Assembly (NCBI GenBank): GCA_027492035.1
Contig: JAOZFT010000035.1
Span: 1-64,000, forward strand
From: Thermoproteota archaeon
Lineage (GTDB): Archaea > Korarchaeota > JAOZGF01 > JAOZFZ01
Direction: 5' to 3'
Length of the DNA stretch: 64,000 bases
Below, piece by piece: positions 44,971 to 54,598 of the stretch (position 1 is its first letter; each line of letters starts with the position of its first letter). Made by a program: the position numbers and the translations under genes. A model generated the notes under the pieces. That model did no database searches. It saw only the letters and a program-made list of their open reading frames with translations, and was not told the origin of the DNA.

Positions 44971-45227
44971 CATTATTTACTTTTCCTTGGGTAACATGAA
45001 TTCACTCTTCTAAATCACTTTATTAACTTCAACATAGAACTAGAAGGTTTCTTCTTGGGAACAAGGGTCCCTTAACATTCAGTTGCTACTCTTAAACCGC
45101 ACCTATTGTTTCTGTGTTTTTCAACGGAATTATGACTTTTATTTTAAATTTTTCATGCGTAAAATTTAAATAATATATGCCTTTGTGAATAATTATTTTG
45201 CCATAAATTGTAAATTGGGGTTTGATA

Positions 45228-45779
45228 ATGGCTAGGAACAGTAAAGAATTAAAAGGCTCTGAAGTGAAAAAGTTGACTTTAATTTCTGTGTTAGCTGCCC
45301 TTTCGGTTGTTTTGAAATTTTCCCCCTTAAAAATCCCGTTTCCTTTGCTTCCATATATAAAATTCGACTTAATTGAGCTTCCGCTGCTATTTGCTTTCTT
45401 TGTTTTAGGTTTACGTCTAAGCTTAGTCGGAGGAGTTGTCATGGGCTTCTCAATAGCTGTTTTCAATCCTGGAAGTGCTTTCATGAAATTCTTAGCTTTT
45501 ACTTCTACAATGCTTCCGCTCACCTTTTTCTGGAGAAACAATAAATGGTTAAGAAATAAATACCTTGGTTATCTCTCCTCTGTCCTTTCTAGAGTAGCAA
45601 TTATGGCAGTAGCAAATCTTTTAATAACCCCCCTTATCCATAATATACCTGTAGAATTTGTCCTAAAAATATTGCCTTTTATTTGCTTGTTTAATTTAGT
45701 AGCTGCAAGTTACAATGTTTTAGGTGGATACTGGATTTACTTAGCTGTGGAAAAACGCATAGGCCGAATTTCTTTCTGA
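45228..45779 (+). CDS. ECF transporter S component (RibU-like)
   Basis: 183 residues with about six spans. The signature FPLLPYIKFDLIELPLLFAFFVLGLRLSLVGGVVMG closely follows the RibU riboflavin-binding S component. ECF systems also need A and T subunits, absent here. I start at ATG 45228 rather than the TTG at 45222 because GGGG lies seven bases before it. Riboflavin is the best guess for substrate, but S components are hard to tell apart by eye. Confidence 0.75.
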   Translation: MARNSKELKGSEVKKLTLISVLAALSVVLKFSPLKIPFPLLPYIKFDLIELPLLFAFFVLGLRLSLVGGVVMGFSIAVFNPGSAFMKFLAFTSTMLPLTFFWRNNKWLRNKYLGYLSSVLSRVAIMAVANLLITPLIHNIPVEFVLKILPFICLFNLVAASYNVLGGYWIYLAVEKRIGRISF

Positions 45780-45813
45780 ATGAAAATCCTCATGTAACCA
45801 GCTTCCTGAACTA

Positions 45814-47061
45814 TTAAGTTAATTTTTCTATTTGTTTAAGAACTTCTATAAATTTATCTATTTCATCTTTCGTGTTGTAAAGGTAAAAACTTGCTCTCGT
45901 AGATCCTGAAACAGCCTTTACTTCCTTTAATTCATGCAGAGGCTGTGCGCAATGGAAGCCGCTTCTAACAGCTATTCCCTGTTCATCAAGTAATAAAGCT
46001 GTTTCGTGAGGGCTTAAACCTTCAATATTAAACGATATTATCCCCCCTCTCTCTTCAACGTTTCTGGGTCCATAAATTACTGTTTTTTCAAGTTCCTCCT
46101 CCATCCTTTCCAAGGCATAGGAAGTAAGTTCCTTTTCATGTTTCCTTACATTATCCATTCCTATCTTTTCAAGGTAATCTATTGCTGCACTTAACCCTAC
46201 CCCTCCTGCAATGTTAGGGGTTCCTGCCTCGAATTTCCAAGGCAATTCGTTCCAGTTTATTTTGAACTCTTCTTTTTCGTAATGGACAGAACTTATCATA
46301 TCTCCCCCTCCTAGGAATGGATTCATTTCATCTAAAACATCCCTCCTTCCGTAAAGCACTCCTATACCAGTCGGTCCAAGCATTTTATGTCCACTGAATA
46401 CCAAAAAGTCACAATTCATGTCTTTAACATTTATTTCCATATGAGGAACTGACTGGGCGGCATCAATTAAGGCTAAGGCTCCATGTTCATGAGCTATTTC
46501 ACAAATTTCCTTTACATCATTTATTGTACCTAAAAAATTTGAAACATGAGTTACTGCAACAATTCTTGTCCTATTATTTATTTTTTGTTCAAGTTCATCC
46601 TTTTTAAGTTTCCCTTCACTTGTTACCCCCACTACCTTCACTTTTAGCTTCCTTATTTTTGAAATAAGGTACCAAGGCACAATGTTGCTATGGTGCTCCA
46701 TAACAGTAGTAATTATCTCATCTCCCTCTTTTAGTTTCCATAAACCAAGGGAATAAGCTACTAAATTTATTGCTTCCGTGGTATTCCTTACAAAAATTAT
46801 TTCTCTCCACTTATCAGCCTTTATGAACTTAGCTACTTTTATATGGGCTTCTTCATAAAGTTCAGAAGCTTCTTGGCTCAACAAATGGACTCCTCGGTGG
46901 ATATTAGCATTTTTTTCCCTGTAAAAGTTATTTATTGCTTCAATTACTTGTTTAGGCTTTTGTGAAGTTGCTGTGTTGTCAAAATAAATCAAAGGTTTAC
47001 CTTGAATTTTCCTTTTCAAAATAGGGAAGTCCTCCCTTATTTTCTCAACGTTGCACCCCAT
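45814..47061 (-). CDS. sufS: cysteine desulfurase (SufS/CsdA-type)
   Basis: PLP enzyme that frees sulfur from cysteine for Fe-S clusters. 415 residues. PLP Lys in FSGHKMLGPTGIGVLYG, active Cys in RSGFHCAQPLH on the short SufS-type loop, and VMEHHSNIVPW and DAAQSVPH motifs. The group II (SufS) branch is clear from the RSGxHCxQP pattern. No sufBCD nearby. Lies 35 bases after trxB on the same strand, so cotranscription is plausible. Confidence 0.93.
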   Translation of the reverse strand: MGCNVEKIREDFPILKRKIQGKPLIYFDNTATSQKPKQVIEAINNFYREKNANIHRGVHLLSQEASELYEEAHIKVAKFIKADKWREIIFVRNTTEAINLVAYSLGLWKLKEGDEIITTVMEHHSNIVPWYLISKIRKLKVKVVGVTSEGKLKKDELEQKINNRTRIVAVTHVSNFLGTINDVKEICEIAHEHGALALIDAAQSVPHMEINVKDMNCDFLVFSGHKMLGPTGIGVLYGRRDVLDEMNPFLGGGDMISSVHYEKEEFKINWNELPWKFEAGTPNIAGGVGLSAAIDYLEKIGMDNVRKHEKELTSYALERMEEELEKTVIYGPRNVEERGGIISFNIEGLSPHETALLLDEQGIAVRSGFHCAQPLHELKEVKAVSGSTRASFYLYNTKDEIDKFIEVLKQIEKLT

Positions 47062-47095
47062 AAACTGCCTCTCCTTTCAAACTTTTTGGAAAAGA

Positions 47096-48061
47096 TTAAA
47101 GAAAGCAGTCAGCCATTGCTTTGCAAGAAACGTAAGGCATTTCCTTATCAATTCCTTCAAGGCATGACTGGACAGAAAAAGCCGCTAGTGCTCCATCACC
47201 TACAGCTGATGATATTTGACCAGCTGAAGCTGATCTACAATCACCAGCAGCGAAAATACCAGGTTCTGAAGTCCTCAAATACTTATCAGTCAAAATAAAC
47301 CCCTTTTCATCCTTCTTTACATCTATAAAACCTGTGTTAGGTACTCTCCCAATATAAATGAACAAGGCATCAACTCCAATTATTTTTTCAACATTGTTTT
47401 TTAAATTTTTAACCACTATCCCCCTAACTTCTCCATTTCCAATTATTTCCTTTACTGCTGTGTTCCAAATGAATTGTATCTTTTTATTTTGTAAAGCTTT
47501 TTCGCGCAAAACTTTCTGGGCTTTAAGTTCGTTTCTTCTGTGGATCAGCAAAACCTTCTTAGCTATTTTAGTTAGGAACAATGCTTCAGTGACAGCTGCA
47601 TCACCGCCACCCACTACTGCAACTTCTTTATTCTTGAAGAAGGGTCCATCACAAGTTGCACAGTAAGAAACTCCCCTACCTAAAAATTCCTTTTCTCCCT
47701 TAACTCCAAGTTTTTTCGGCTCTGAACCAGAAGCAACAATTACTGTTAACCCCTTTACTTCACCCATGTTTGTTTCAATCACTTTTTCATTTCGTTGAGT
47801 AAGTTTCACTTTCGTGACTTCAGCTGTAACTATTTTTAACCCAAGCTTTTTCGCTTGAACTTCCATTTTTTTAGCTAATTCAGGTCCTGAAATAGATAAA
47901 TACCCGGGATAATTCTCTATTTTTTCAGTTAAATTCATTTGTCCACCCAAGACAGGTGACCTATCAACTAGAACTGCATCAAAACCAGCTCTGCATAAAT
48001 ATATTCCAGCAGTTAACCCTGCAGGTCCTCCACCAATAATAACTGCGTCATGTAAAAACAT
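47096..48061 (-). CDS. trxB: thioredoxin reductase
   Basis: 321-residue flavoprotein. FAD motif GGGPAGLTAG (10-19), redox pair CATC (YCATCDGPFF), NAD(P)H motif VGGGDAAVTEA and late AAGDCRSASAGQI. Reduces thioredoxin or a related protein disulfide. Next to the cysteine desulfurase gene, suggesting a sulfur/redox unit. No thioredoxin gene in the window. Confidence 0.95.
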   Translation of the reverse strand: MFLHDAVIIGGGPAGLTAGIYLCRAGFDAVLVDRSPVLGGQMNLTEKIENYPGYLSISGPELAKKMEVQAKKLGLKIVTAEVTKVKLTQRNEKVIETNMGEVKGLTVIVASGSEPKKLGVKGEKEFLGRGVSYCATCDGPFFKNKEVAVVGGGDAAVTEALFLTKIAKKVLLIHRRNELKAQKVLREKALQNKKIQFIWNTAVKEIIGNGEVRGIVVKNLKNNVEKIIGVDALFIYIGRVPNTGFIDVKKDEKGFILTDKYLRTSEPGIFAAGDCRSASAGQISSAVGDGALAAFSVQSCLEGIDKEMPYVSCKAMADCFL

Positions 48062-48173
48062 ATTATCACCCCTTCCAAGTTAAAAAGAGTGAAAATGTAG
48101 TTTTGCTAATTTTTAATTATTCCTCCCTGAAACTAAAAACTTGTTTTCTGGGCAGGTTTCTTTATAAAAGTGT

Positions 48174-49016
48174 TTAATTCCTTCTTAAGGTTGGAATTTT
48201 CTCTCTGTTTAAGTAGTTGTAATCTCTTGGCTCAAAATAAACTTTTATTTTTCCTTTTAGCCAGTCTCTGATCACTATTTTTGCCACTTCGCCAAGTTTT
48301 ACTTCTCCCCTTCCTGAAACTAACCCTCTTATTTTCCCAATCCCTTTCAGTATTTTTAAAGGTTCTTTCTCCTTTACTCCATACACCTCCTCGAACACCT
48401 TGCCTTTTTTCTTCATCAATTTTTTAATTAATTCAATAGCTGAAACAACGGGGTCAGTTATTTTTTCAGGTTCTATGCATCCTTTAAACACAGCTTCAAC
48501 TTCATTTTTCTCCCTATAAACTCCTGGTGTATCTAGAACCTTTAGCCAAGTAGAGGCTTTGATCAATGTGGATTTTTTTGTGAAACCAGGTTTAGGGGAG
48601 GTGCCAACTGAATGCTTCCCTTTTAAAATATTTATTATTGCTGATTTGCCTGTGTTGGGGTAACCTACAACTGCTGCTTTAACTGGTTTATTGCTGATTT
48701 TCTCTTTAGCTACTTTTTTAATTATGAACCATAGCTTCTTTGTTCCAAGTCTTTCTCTTGCACTGATGTAAACAGTTAGAAACTCTTTAGAAAAAACTCT
48801 TCTCCATTGTTCCAAAACGCTCCTTGGAACCAAATCCGATTTATTTATCACTATGACTATATTTTTACCTGATTTTAGAGCATATTTTTCGATTTCTTTG
48901 TTCCTTGTTCCTTCAGGGTTCCTTGCATCCACTACCTCCAAAACCAAGTCAGCTTCAGAAATAAGTTTCTTAACCTGTACCCATTTCCTTCTCTCAAAAA
49001 ACAAGGGAATTAACAC
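48174..49016 (-). CDS. circularly permuted GTPase (YlqF/Nog2-like)
   Basis: 280 residues with the motifs in permuted order: G4 INKSD (about 57-61), G5 SAR (about 84-86), G1 GYPNTGKS (about 118-125), then G3 DTPG. This order defines the YlqF/YawG group, which assists large-subunit ribosome assembly. The C-terminal part is helical and basic. A single archaeal-type gene; the ribosome role is from the family. Confidence 0.9.
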   Translation of the reverse strand: MLIPLFFERRKWVQVKKLISEADLVLEVVDARNPEGTRNKEIEKYALKSGKNIVIVINKSDLVPRSVLEQWRRVFSKEFLTVYISARERLGTKKLWFIIKKVAKEKISNKPVKAAVVGYPNTGKSAIINILKGKHSVGTSPKPGFTKKSTLIKASTWLKVLDTPGVYREKNEVEAVFKGCIEPEKITDPVVSAIELIKKLMKKKGKVFEEVYGVKEKEPLKILKGIGKIRGLVSGRGEVKLGEVAKIVIRDWLKGKIKVYFEPRDYNYLNREKIPTLRRN

Positions 49017-49167
49017 CTTCTAAAATTGAACTTGCTGGGAAAGGAATATATTTAAAAATTTTCCCGGTTTTTTATAGAATCTAGAAAATGTAACCTAAAA
49101 ATTTCTCCCTTTTCCCGGAAATAACTCGGGGAAAATTGGTAGTTTTTGGTAGGTGAGTGGGTTAGGA

Positions 49168-49917
49168 ATGAAATGTCCTAATTGCGGTTTTGAAAACGCT
49201 GATAGCGCTAAGTTCTGTGGAAAATGTGGGTACCCTTTAACAAGTGGAGGAAAAGAACCTCCTACTCCTGAAACATCTGTTGTCTCAGCACCTACTTCTG
49301 CTTCACAGCCTCCCACTCTAACCCTTCCACAGACACAGCCTCAACTATCTACCTCTACGGCTCAAGCTATTCCTTCCTCATCTACGCATTTCGGTTTCAA
49401 AACATGCCCTAACTGTGGCTATATACTTCCACCGGAAGCTTTTTATTGTAGCGTATGTGGGACAGCACTCGAAAAAACCACTGAAAAAGTTGAAGAAGGA
49501 AAGGTTATTCCTGCCGGTGTGGAAAAATCAACTCTTTCGGATGAAGTTGGTAAACTGATTACTGAAAGAGAGAAGCTCATTGAGAAAAGGAAGAAATTAA
49601 GGGAACTTTTTGAAAAGAAAGAGGTTGATGAAGAACTTTATCTTAAACTCGACTCAGAATACTCTCAAAAACTAAACTCAGTTGTAAGTGAGCTGGACAG
49701 TAAAAAAGTTGCTGTGGACGTTAGGTTGGAGGAAGTGGAAAACATAATCCTTCAAAAGAAAAAAGAGATAGAAGAATTAAGGGTACGGATGAAACTTGGT
49801 GAAGTGCCTCAAGATGAATTCCTTAAAAAGAAAGAAGAAACTGAGAAATTGCTTAACACTTTAGAAAAGGAAAAATCAGTCCTTGAAAAATCAAGGGAAA
49901 TAATAAAAATAAGTTAA
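49168..49917 (+). CDS. double zinc-ribbon protein with coiled coil
   Basis: 249 residues. Two Cys4 zinc ribbons: CPNCGFENADSAKFCGKCG at the start and CPNCGYILPPEAFYCSVCG at about 80-98, split by a Thr/Pro/Ser/Gln linker of about 55 residues. Then a long charged coiled coil (about 125-249). The ORF opens at GTG 49153; I prefer ATG 49168 since the first ribbon begins there. Function unknown; it is the first of three neighbouring zinc-ribbon genes. Confidence 0.8.
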   Translation: MKCPNCGFENADSAKFCGKCGYPLTSGGKEPPTPETSVVSAPTSASQPPTLTLPQTQPQLSTSTAQAIPSSSTHFGFKTCPNCGYILPPEAFYCSVCGTALEKTTEKVEEGKVIPAGVEKSTLSDEVGKLITEREKLIEKRKKLRELFEKKEVDEELYLKLDSEYSQKLNSVVSELDSKKVAVDVRLEEVENIILQKKKEIEELRVRMKLGEVPQDEFLKKKEETEKLLNTLEKEKSVLEKSREIIKIS

Positions 49918-50020
49918 AAAATTAAAAATTTTTAATCGAAGAAAAGAATAGGAAGGGGTAATTGTGTGTCCCTCTTTATTTTTAAAAAAGTCGAGGAAGG
50001 TTTTAGAGGTTTGAAATGAA

Positions 50021-50545
50021 ATGAGTGAAAATAGGCCTTTAGGAGTAACAATATTGGCTATATTGATGGCTATAGGTGGAATACTTGGCATAATAGGAGC
50101 TATCCAAATCCTAACTAATCCCTGGATAAGAATTGCTGCTGCACTAAGGGCAGTAAATATTGGGTTAATTTACTTTTCCCTTCTACTTTCTATAGTTGCT
50201 TTACCTATAGCTTACGGCTTCTGGACAGGCTTAACTTGGTCATGGTATGCAGGTTTAGCTGTGAGTGGTTTATCAGCAATTACAAACCTCCTACAATTAC
50301 CAGGTGGTATACTTGGGTTAATAATTGATGCAGTAGTAATTTACTATTTGCTTCAACCAAATGTTAAAGAATGGTTTAAGGTTATGGGTGGCCCTACGCT
50401 CCCGGAAATAAGTTTACAAGCTAAACCTTCAACTTCAGAACCGTCCTCAACCCCCCCTCCTGGAATGAAGTTCTGCGTAACTTGTAGAAGAGCTATCCCA
50501 TCCTCTAACGTGTACTGCCCATATTGTGGAGCCAAGCAACCTTAA
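50021..50545 (+). CDS. membrane protein with C-terminal zinc ribbon
   Basis: 174 residues with four hydrophobic segments (about 8-115), a short polar linker (KPSTSEPSSTPPPG) and a C-terminal ribbon CVTCRRAIPSSNVYCPYCG. The ribbon faces the cytoplasm if the topology is even. ATG 50021 behind GAGGT. Followed directly by another zinc-ribbon gene, so probably an operon. Function unknown. Confidence 0.8.
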   Translation: MSENRPLGVTILAILMAIGGILGIIGAIQILTNPWIRIAAALRAVNIGLIYFSLLLSIVALPIAYGFWTGLTWSWYAGLAVSGLSAITNLLQLPGGILGLIIDAVVIYYLLQPNVKEWFKVMGGPTLPEISLQAKPSTSEPSSTPPPGMKFCVTCRRAIPSSNVYCPYCGAKQP

Positions 50546-50563
50546 ATGAGAGGTGTTCAGCAA

Positions 50564-50923
50564 ATGTCCCAGGTAAGTTTTCCCGTTGTGACAAAAAACA
50601 TCAATTATATGCTTATGAGGCTTGAGAAAAATTTAAGGTCTATGCCAGGCCTCCAAGTTATTAGGCAAGGAAACAGTGCGGTAGAGGTAACTGCAAGCGC
50701 ACTGGGTGGCTTGCTTAAATCAAAAGCAACAGTCACGCTGAACTTATCAGGAAACTACTATTTTGTTTCGATAACCAGTACTCCCTCTCCCTTGGGGGGT
50801 AATGAAGCCTTAAACTATGCAAATGTAGCTGTTCAAAGAGCATTTTCAACTAAGCAATGCAACAACTGCAAAAAATTCATTTTCTTAGACGATAAATACT
50901 GCATGTTCTGCGGCCAAAAATAA
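50564..50923 (+). CDS. small protein with C-terminal zinc ribbon
   Basis: 119 residues from ATG 50564, which has GAGGTG eight bases upstream (the ORF start at 50546 lies on top of this site). An N-terminal mixed alpha/beta domain of about 90 residues, with no membrane span, ends in CNNCKKFIFLDDKYCMFCG. No family recognised. Immediately downstream of the membrane zinc-ribbon gene. Confidence 0.75.
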   Translation: MSQVSFPVVTKNINYMLMRLEKNLRSMPGLQVIRQGNSAVEVTASALGGLLKSKATVTLNLSGNYYFVSITSTPSPLGGNEALNYANVAVQRAFSTKQCNNCKKFIFLDDKYCMFCGQK

Positions 50924-50956
50924 CCCTTTTCTTTTCTCCCTTTCTTTAGAAAGGTT

Positions 50957-52702
50957 TTAAATTTTGAGGTGGGTTACCCACTTTATTTCTCTAAGATATT
51001 CTTTCGGTGCTTTAGTAGGTGAGTTAGTTAATAAATCTATTCCATCTTTGTTTTTTGGGAAAGCAATAACCTCTCTTATACTGTTTAAACCTAGTAACAC
51101 AGAAACCAACCTTTCTAAGCCTAAAGCTATTCCTCCATGTGGAGGAGCTCCGTATCTGAAAGATTCTAAGAGAAAGCCGTATCTTTCCATGTACTCATCC
51201 CTTTTTAAGCCGAGTAACTTAAATATTTTCTCTTGAATCTCTGCTTTATTGTTTCTTATGCTTCCTCCCCCAACCTCCCACCCATTCAAAACTAGGTCGT
51301 AAGCATCAGCTTCAACCTTTAAAGGGTTCTCTTCAAGTAATGCTTCCTCCCCCCTCTTCGGCGCCGTGAAAGGATGATGTGTTGGTTTAAGTTTTCCATC
51401 CTCTTGGCTCAATTCGAAAAGAGGGGGATTTATAATCCAGACAAACCTGTATTTTTCTTCATCCAACAAATCTAGGCTGTAGGCTATCACTCTCCTGGCT
51501 TCATTTAATGCTTTCAAAACGTTCTCTCTCTCCCCAAGTGCAAGGATGGATGTTGAATTTTCCATTTCTTTCCTTGGCGAACTGTCATTTTTACTTGTTC
51601 CAATAAATTCTTTTCTTTTCTCCCCTTCCTTGAATAAGTAAAGGTTTACTCTGTTTCTTTCAGCTATTTCCTTCAGTTTTTGATTCATTTTTCCAGTTTC
51701 TCTGTTTAATAATTCGTTAATTGTTTCTTTTTCTAGAACAATTTTTCCTCCTTCAACTGGTTCTTTAAATCTAACTATCTCTAGCCCTTTTATTCTCAAA
51801 TCAGGCTTGTCTGTTCCATACTTGTTTACTGATAAACTGTAACGTATTTTCTTGAAAGGTGTTTCAATTTTTACTTGCAAAGTTTCTTCAACCAATTGTT
51901 TCATCATCTCTTCCACTATTTCCATTAAATCCTGTGCTTCAATGAATGACATTTCTATGTCTAACTGTGTAAACTCGGGTTGCCTATCAGCTCTTAAATC
52001 TTCATCTCTGAAACATCTTGCAAATTGGTAGTATCTGTCGAATCCTGAAACCATCAAGAGCTGCTTATACAGTTGAGGACTTTGCGCTAAAGCATAAAAT
52101 TTTTTTGGGTGAAGTCTACTTGGTACAAGGAAGTCTCTGCTCCCCTCCGGTGTTGATTTAGCTAGGTAGGGGGTTTCAACTTCTACAAAACCTTTTAAAT
52201 CAAGATATTTCCTTAAAACCTTAACCACTTCGTTTTTAAACAAAATATTTCTTTGCATGAAAGGGGTTCTTAGGTCTAAGTACCTGTACCTAAGCCTTGT
52301 TTCTTCATGTGGATAAACCTCCTTTTTGAAACTCACGGGGAGTTTTTCAGCTTTGTTTAGAATTTTTAGTTCCAATATTTCTACTTCCACTTCACCTGTT
52401 TTCATTTCGGGATTTATTTGTGTTTCAGGTCTTTCTTTAACTTTCCCCTTTAATTGAATAACTGTTTCCTGAGTTATGTTCTTTAATTCTTTAAAGAAAG
52501 GATTCTTGTGATTCATCACTGCTTGGACAATCCCTGCTCTATCTCTTAAATTAATAAAAGCTAACTTGCCATGAACCCTTACACTGTCAACCCAGCCGCA
52601 AAGAACCACTTCTTTTCCAACTTCTTCCCTACTTAAATCTCCACACATGTGAGTGCGGTAACTTGTTCGGTAAACATGCTTTATTTCTACTTCAGGTTTC
52701 AT
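50957..52702 (-). CDS. aspS: aspartyl-tRNA synthetase, bacterial type
   Basis: Charges tRNA-Asp (possibly also tRNA-Asn). 581 residues, the length of bacterial AspRS, whereas archaeal enzymes are near 430. OB fold at the start (YRTHMCGDLSREEVGKEVVLCGWVDSVR); class II motif 2 is FARCFRDEDLRADRQPEFTQLDIEMSF, a bacterial hallmark; an insertion domain of about 150 residues lies between YGTDKPDLRI and HHPFTAPK; motif 3 is GIALGLERLV. Archaeal enzymes read differently here. Downstream of purA by four bases. Likely acquired from bacteria. Confidence 0.95.
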   Translation of the reverse strand: MKPEVEIKHVYRTSYRTHMCGDLSREEVGKEVVLCGWVDSVRVHGKLAFINLRDRAGIVQAVMNHKNPFFKELKNITQETVIQLKGKVKERPETQINPEMKTGEVEVEILELKILNKAEKLPVSFKKEVYPHEETRLRYRYLDLRTPFMQRNILFKNEVVKVLRKYLDLKGFVEVETPYLAKSTPEGSRDFLVPSRLHPKKFYALAQSPQLYKQLLMVSGFDRYYQFARCFRDEDLRADRQPEFTQLDIEMSFIEAQDLMEIVEEMMKQLVEETLQVKIETPFKKIRYSLSVNKYGTDKPDLRIKGLEIVRFKEPVEGGKIVLEKETINELLNRETGKMNQKLKEIAERNRVNLYLFKEGEKRKEFIGTSKNDSSPRKEMENSTSILALGERENVLKALNEARRVIAYSLDLLDEEKYRFVWIINPPLFELSQEDGKLKPTHHPFTAPKRGEEALLEENPLKVEADAYDLVLNGWEVGGGSIRNNKAEIQEKIFKLLGLKRDEYMERYGFLLESFRYGAPPHGGIALGLERLVSVLLGLNSIREVIAFPKNKDGIDLLTNSPTKAPKEYLREIKWVTHLKI

Positions 52703-52706
52703 TTCT

Positions 52707-54038
52707 CTAAATCCCTTCTCTCTTACTTTTCAGTTCTTTTTTGATCTCTATTGTTTCTTCTCTTCCGGGTCCCACAGAAATTATTTTTATTGGTAGATTC
52801 ACTCTTCTCTCTATTTCCTCGACATAGTTTTTAGCCTCTTGAGGCAAGGCATCGTAGCCCTTTTTAGCTATTTCTCTCCATTCCTCCCTACCTAAATCAC
52901 TCCACCCCTCTAACTCAACATATTTTGGTTTACACTTTTCTACCAGTTCAGTTGAAACAGGGAAGTTTTTAAGCTTTTTTCCGTTTAAATTATATGCCAC
53001 ACAAATTTTTAAGGGAGTTATGCCGCTTAAAACATCAAGCTTGGTTAAAGCTAACTCAGTTAATCCATTTACTCTTTTGGCATAGTTTAGGATCAAAATA
53101 TCAAGCCATCCACATCTTCTGGGTCTGCCTGTGGTTGTCCCATACTCCCCTCCTTTCTCCCTTATCAAATCCCCTGTTTCCTCCTTGAGTTCAGTTGGGA
53201 AAGGACCCCTCCCCACCCTCGTCGTGTAAGCCTTAGCTACACCTATAATCCTTTTTATTTTGTTGGGGCCAACCCCTGCTCCTGTACATGCTCCACCTGC
53301 TACTGCATTTGAAGAAGTAACATAAGGATATGTTCCGTGGTCAACGTCAAGTAAAGTCCCTTGTGCGCCTTCAAACAAAACCTTCTTACCTTGATCAAGT
53401 GCTTCGTTAATGATTAAGGAGTCATCTCCAACATACTTCTTCAATTTTTCACCATAATTAGTATATTCATTTAAGATTACGTTTTTGTATTTCTCTATTT
53501 CGTTTTTGTCCTTTATTGCTCCATACTCTATTAACCATTTCTTTTTAGCTTCCAGAACCTTAGAAATTTTTTCCTTGAATTTATTACTGACCAAATCCTC
53601 GATTCTAATGGCTTCAACTCTTTTCATTTTGTCTGAGTAAGTTGGCCCTATCCCCTTCCCTGTGGTGCCGATTTTTTCTTCCCCCTTCCTTTTTTCACTT
53701 GCTCTGTCAAAAACAGGGTGGTAAGGGAGTGTTACATGGGCTCTTAAACTCACTACTAAATCAGGTTCTATTCCCCTCCTCTCTAAAAACCTTATTTCCT
53801 CAATTAATTCCTGCGGGTTTATAACCATTCCTCCACTGCAAACAACTTTTTTACCTCTAACAGCGCCTGAGGGAATTAAGTGAAACTTAAAAACTTTGTT
53901 TTCAACTTTTACAGTGTGTCCAGCATTGCTTCCCCCGTTATATCTCACAACCATGTCAACTTTTTCAGCTAAAAAATCAACAATCTTCCCTTTACCTTCA
54001 TCTCCGAACTGTGCACCTACTACCACTATTCCAGGCAA
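52707..54038 (-). CDS. purA: adenylosuccinate synthetase
   Basis: Joins IMP and aspartate in AMP synthesis. 443 residues: GAQFGDEGKGKIVD (catalytic Asp), NAGHTV (catalytic His), GTTGKGIGPTYSDK and TTGRPRRCGWLD. Many archaeal PurA proteins lack about 100 residues and are near 340 long; this one is full length, as in bacteria and some archaea. It shares an operon with the bacterial-type aspS, which hints at a joint origin. Start ATG 54038. Confidence 0.95.
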   Translation of the reverse strand: MPGIVVVGAQFGDEGKGKIVDFLAEKVDMVVRYNGGSNAGHTVKVENKVFKFHLIPSGAVRGKKVVCSGGMVINPQELIEEIRFLERRGIEPDLVVSLRAHVTLPYHPVFDRASEKRKGEEKIGTTGKGIGPTYSDKMKRVEAIRIEDLVSNKFKEKISKVLEAKKKWLIEYGAIKDKNEIEKYKNVILNEYTNYGEKLKKYVGDDSLIINEALDQGKKVLFEGAQGTLLDVDHGTYPYVTSSNAVAGGACTGAGVGPNKIKRIIGVAKAYTTRVGRGPFPTELKEETGDLIREKGGEYGTTTGRPRRCGWLDILILNYAKRVNGLTELALTKLDVLSGITPLKICVAYNLNGKKLKNFPVSTELVEKCKPKYVELEGWSDLGREEWREIAKKGYDALPQEAKNYVEEIERRVNLPIKIISVGPGREETIEIKKELKSKREGI

Positions 54039-54179
54039 AGAATCACCCCATGAAAAAGAAGACTGCTAAATTTTTTAAATATCCCCTTCACACTTTCTAC
54101 TTTTTAAAAAAGGAACAATAATTTTAAAAATAAAGAAAGCGCTCAATCAAATGAAATTTTTCCAAGGAAAGGGAAGATA

Positions 54180-54572
54180 ATGTCGGAACAACTTTTACAA
54201 ATTGAAAATATTTTGAAGAAACTCACTTCAGCAGGAACAAAAATAACAAGTTCTTTACTGGTTACTTCAGAAGGGCTACCTATGGCTGGAGCCATCCCTG
54301 GAGAATATGAACAGGAATCTTTAGGGGCTATGGCGGCATTAATGCTTTCCATGAGTGATGAAGTAGCAGAGGAGCTGCTTAAAAGCAAAAGCGAACTAAG
54401 TATTGTTATGAATAATAAAGGATATGTAGTTTCTTCCAGGATAAATGATGACTTATCCTTGTTAGTGACAGCTAAACCTGAAGCTAAGTTAGGTTTACTA
54501 ATTTACTTTCTTAAAAAAGCATCTAAAGAAATAAAGGAAGCACTTGAAACAAAATCTTTAACTCTAACTTAA
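54180..54572 (+). CDS. roadblock/LC7 domain protein
   Basis: 130 residues forming one roadblock/LC7 fold: VTSEGLPMAGAIPGEYEQESLGAMAALMLSMSDEVAEEL then MNNKGYVVSSRINDDLSLLVTAKPEAKLGLLIYFLKKA. Such proteins dimerise and regulate small GTPases as MglB does. It converges on an MglA-like GTPase gene (54599), with a second roadblock gene beyond. Partner relation is inferred. Confidence 0.88.
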   Translation: MSEQLLQIENILKKLTSAGTKITSSLLVTSEGLPMAGAIPGEYEQESLGAMAALMLSMSDEVAEELLKSKSELSIVMNNKGYVVSSRINDDLSLLVTAKPEAKLGLLIYFLKKASKEIKEALETKSLTLT

Positions 54573-54598
54573 AAGGGTTTTTGAGAGTTTAAGGATCT

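Noticed and set aside
45092-45541. 149-residue minus-strand ORF over the ECF gene
   Set aside because: It is antisense to a well-supported RibU-like gene, and its product has no coherent domain; a shadow frame.
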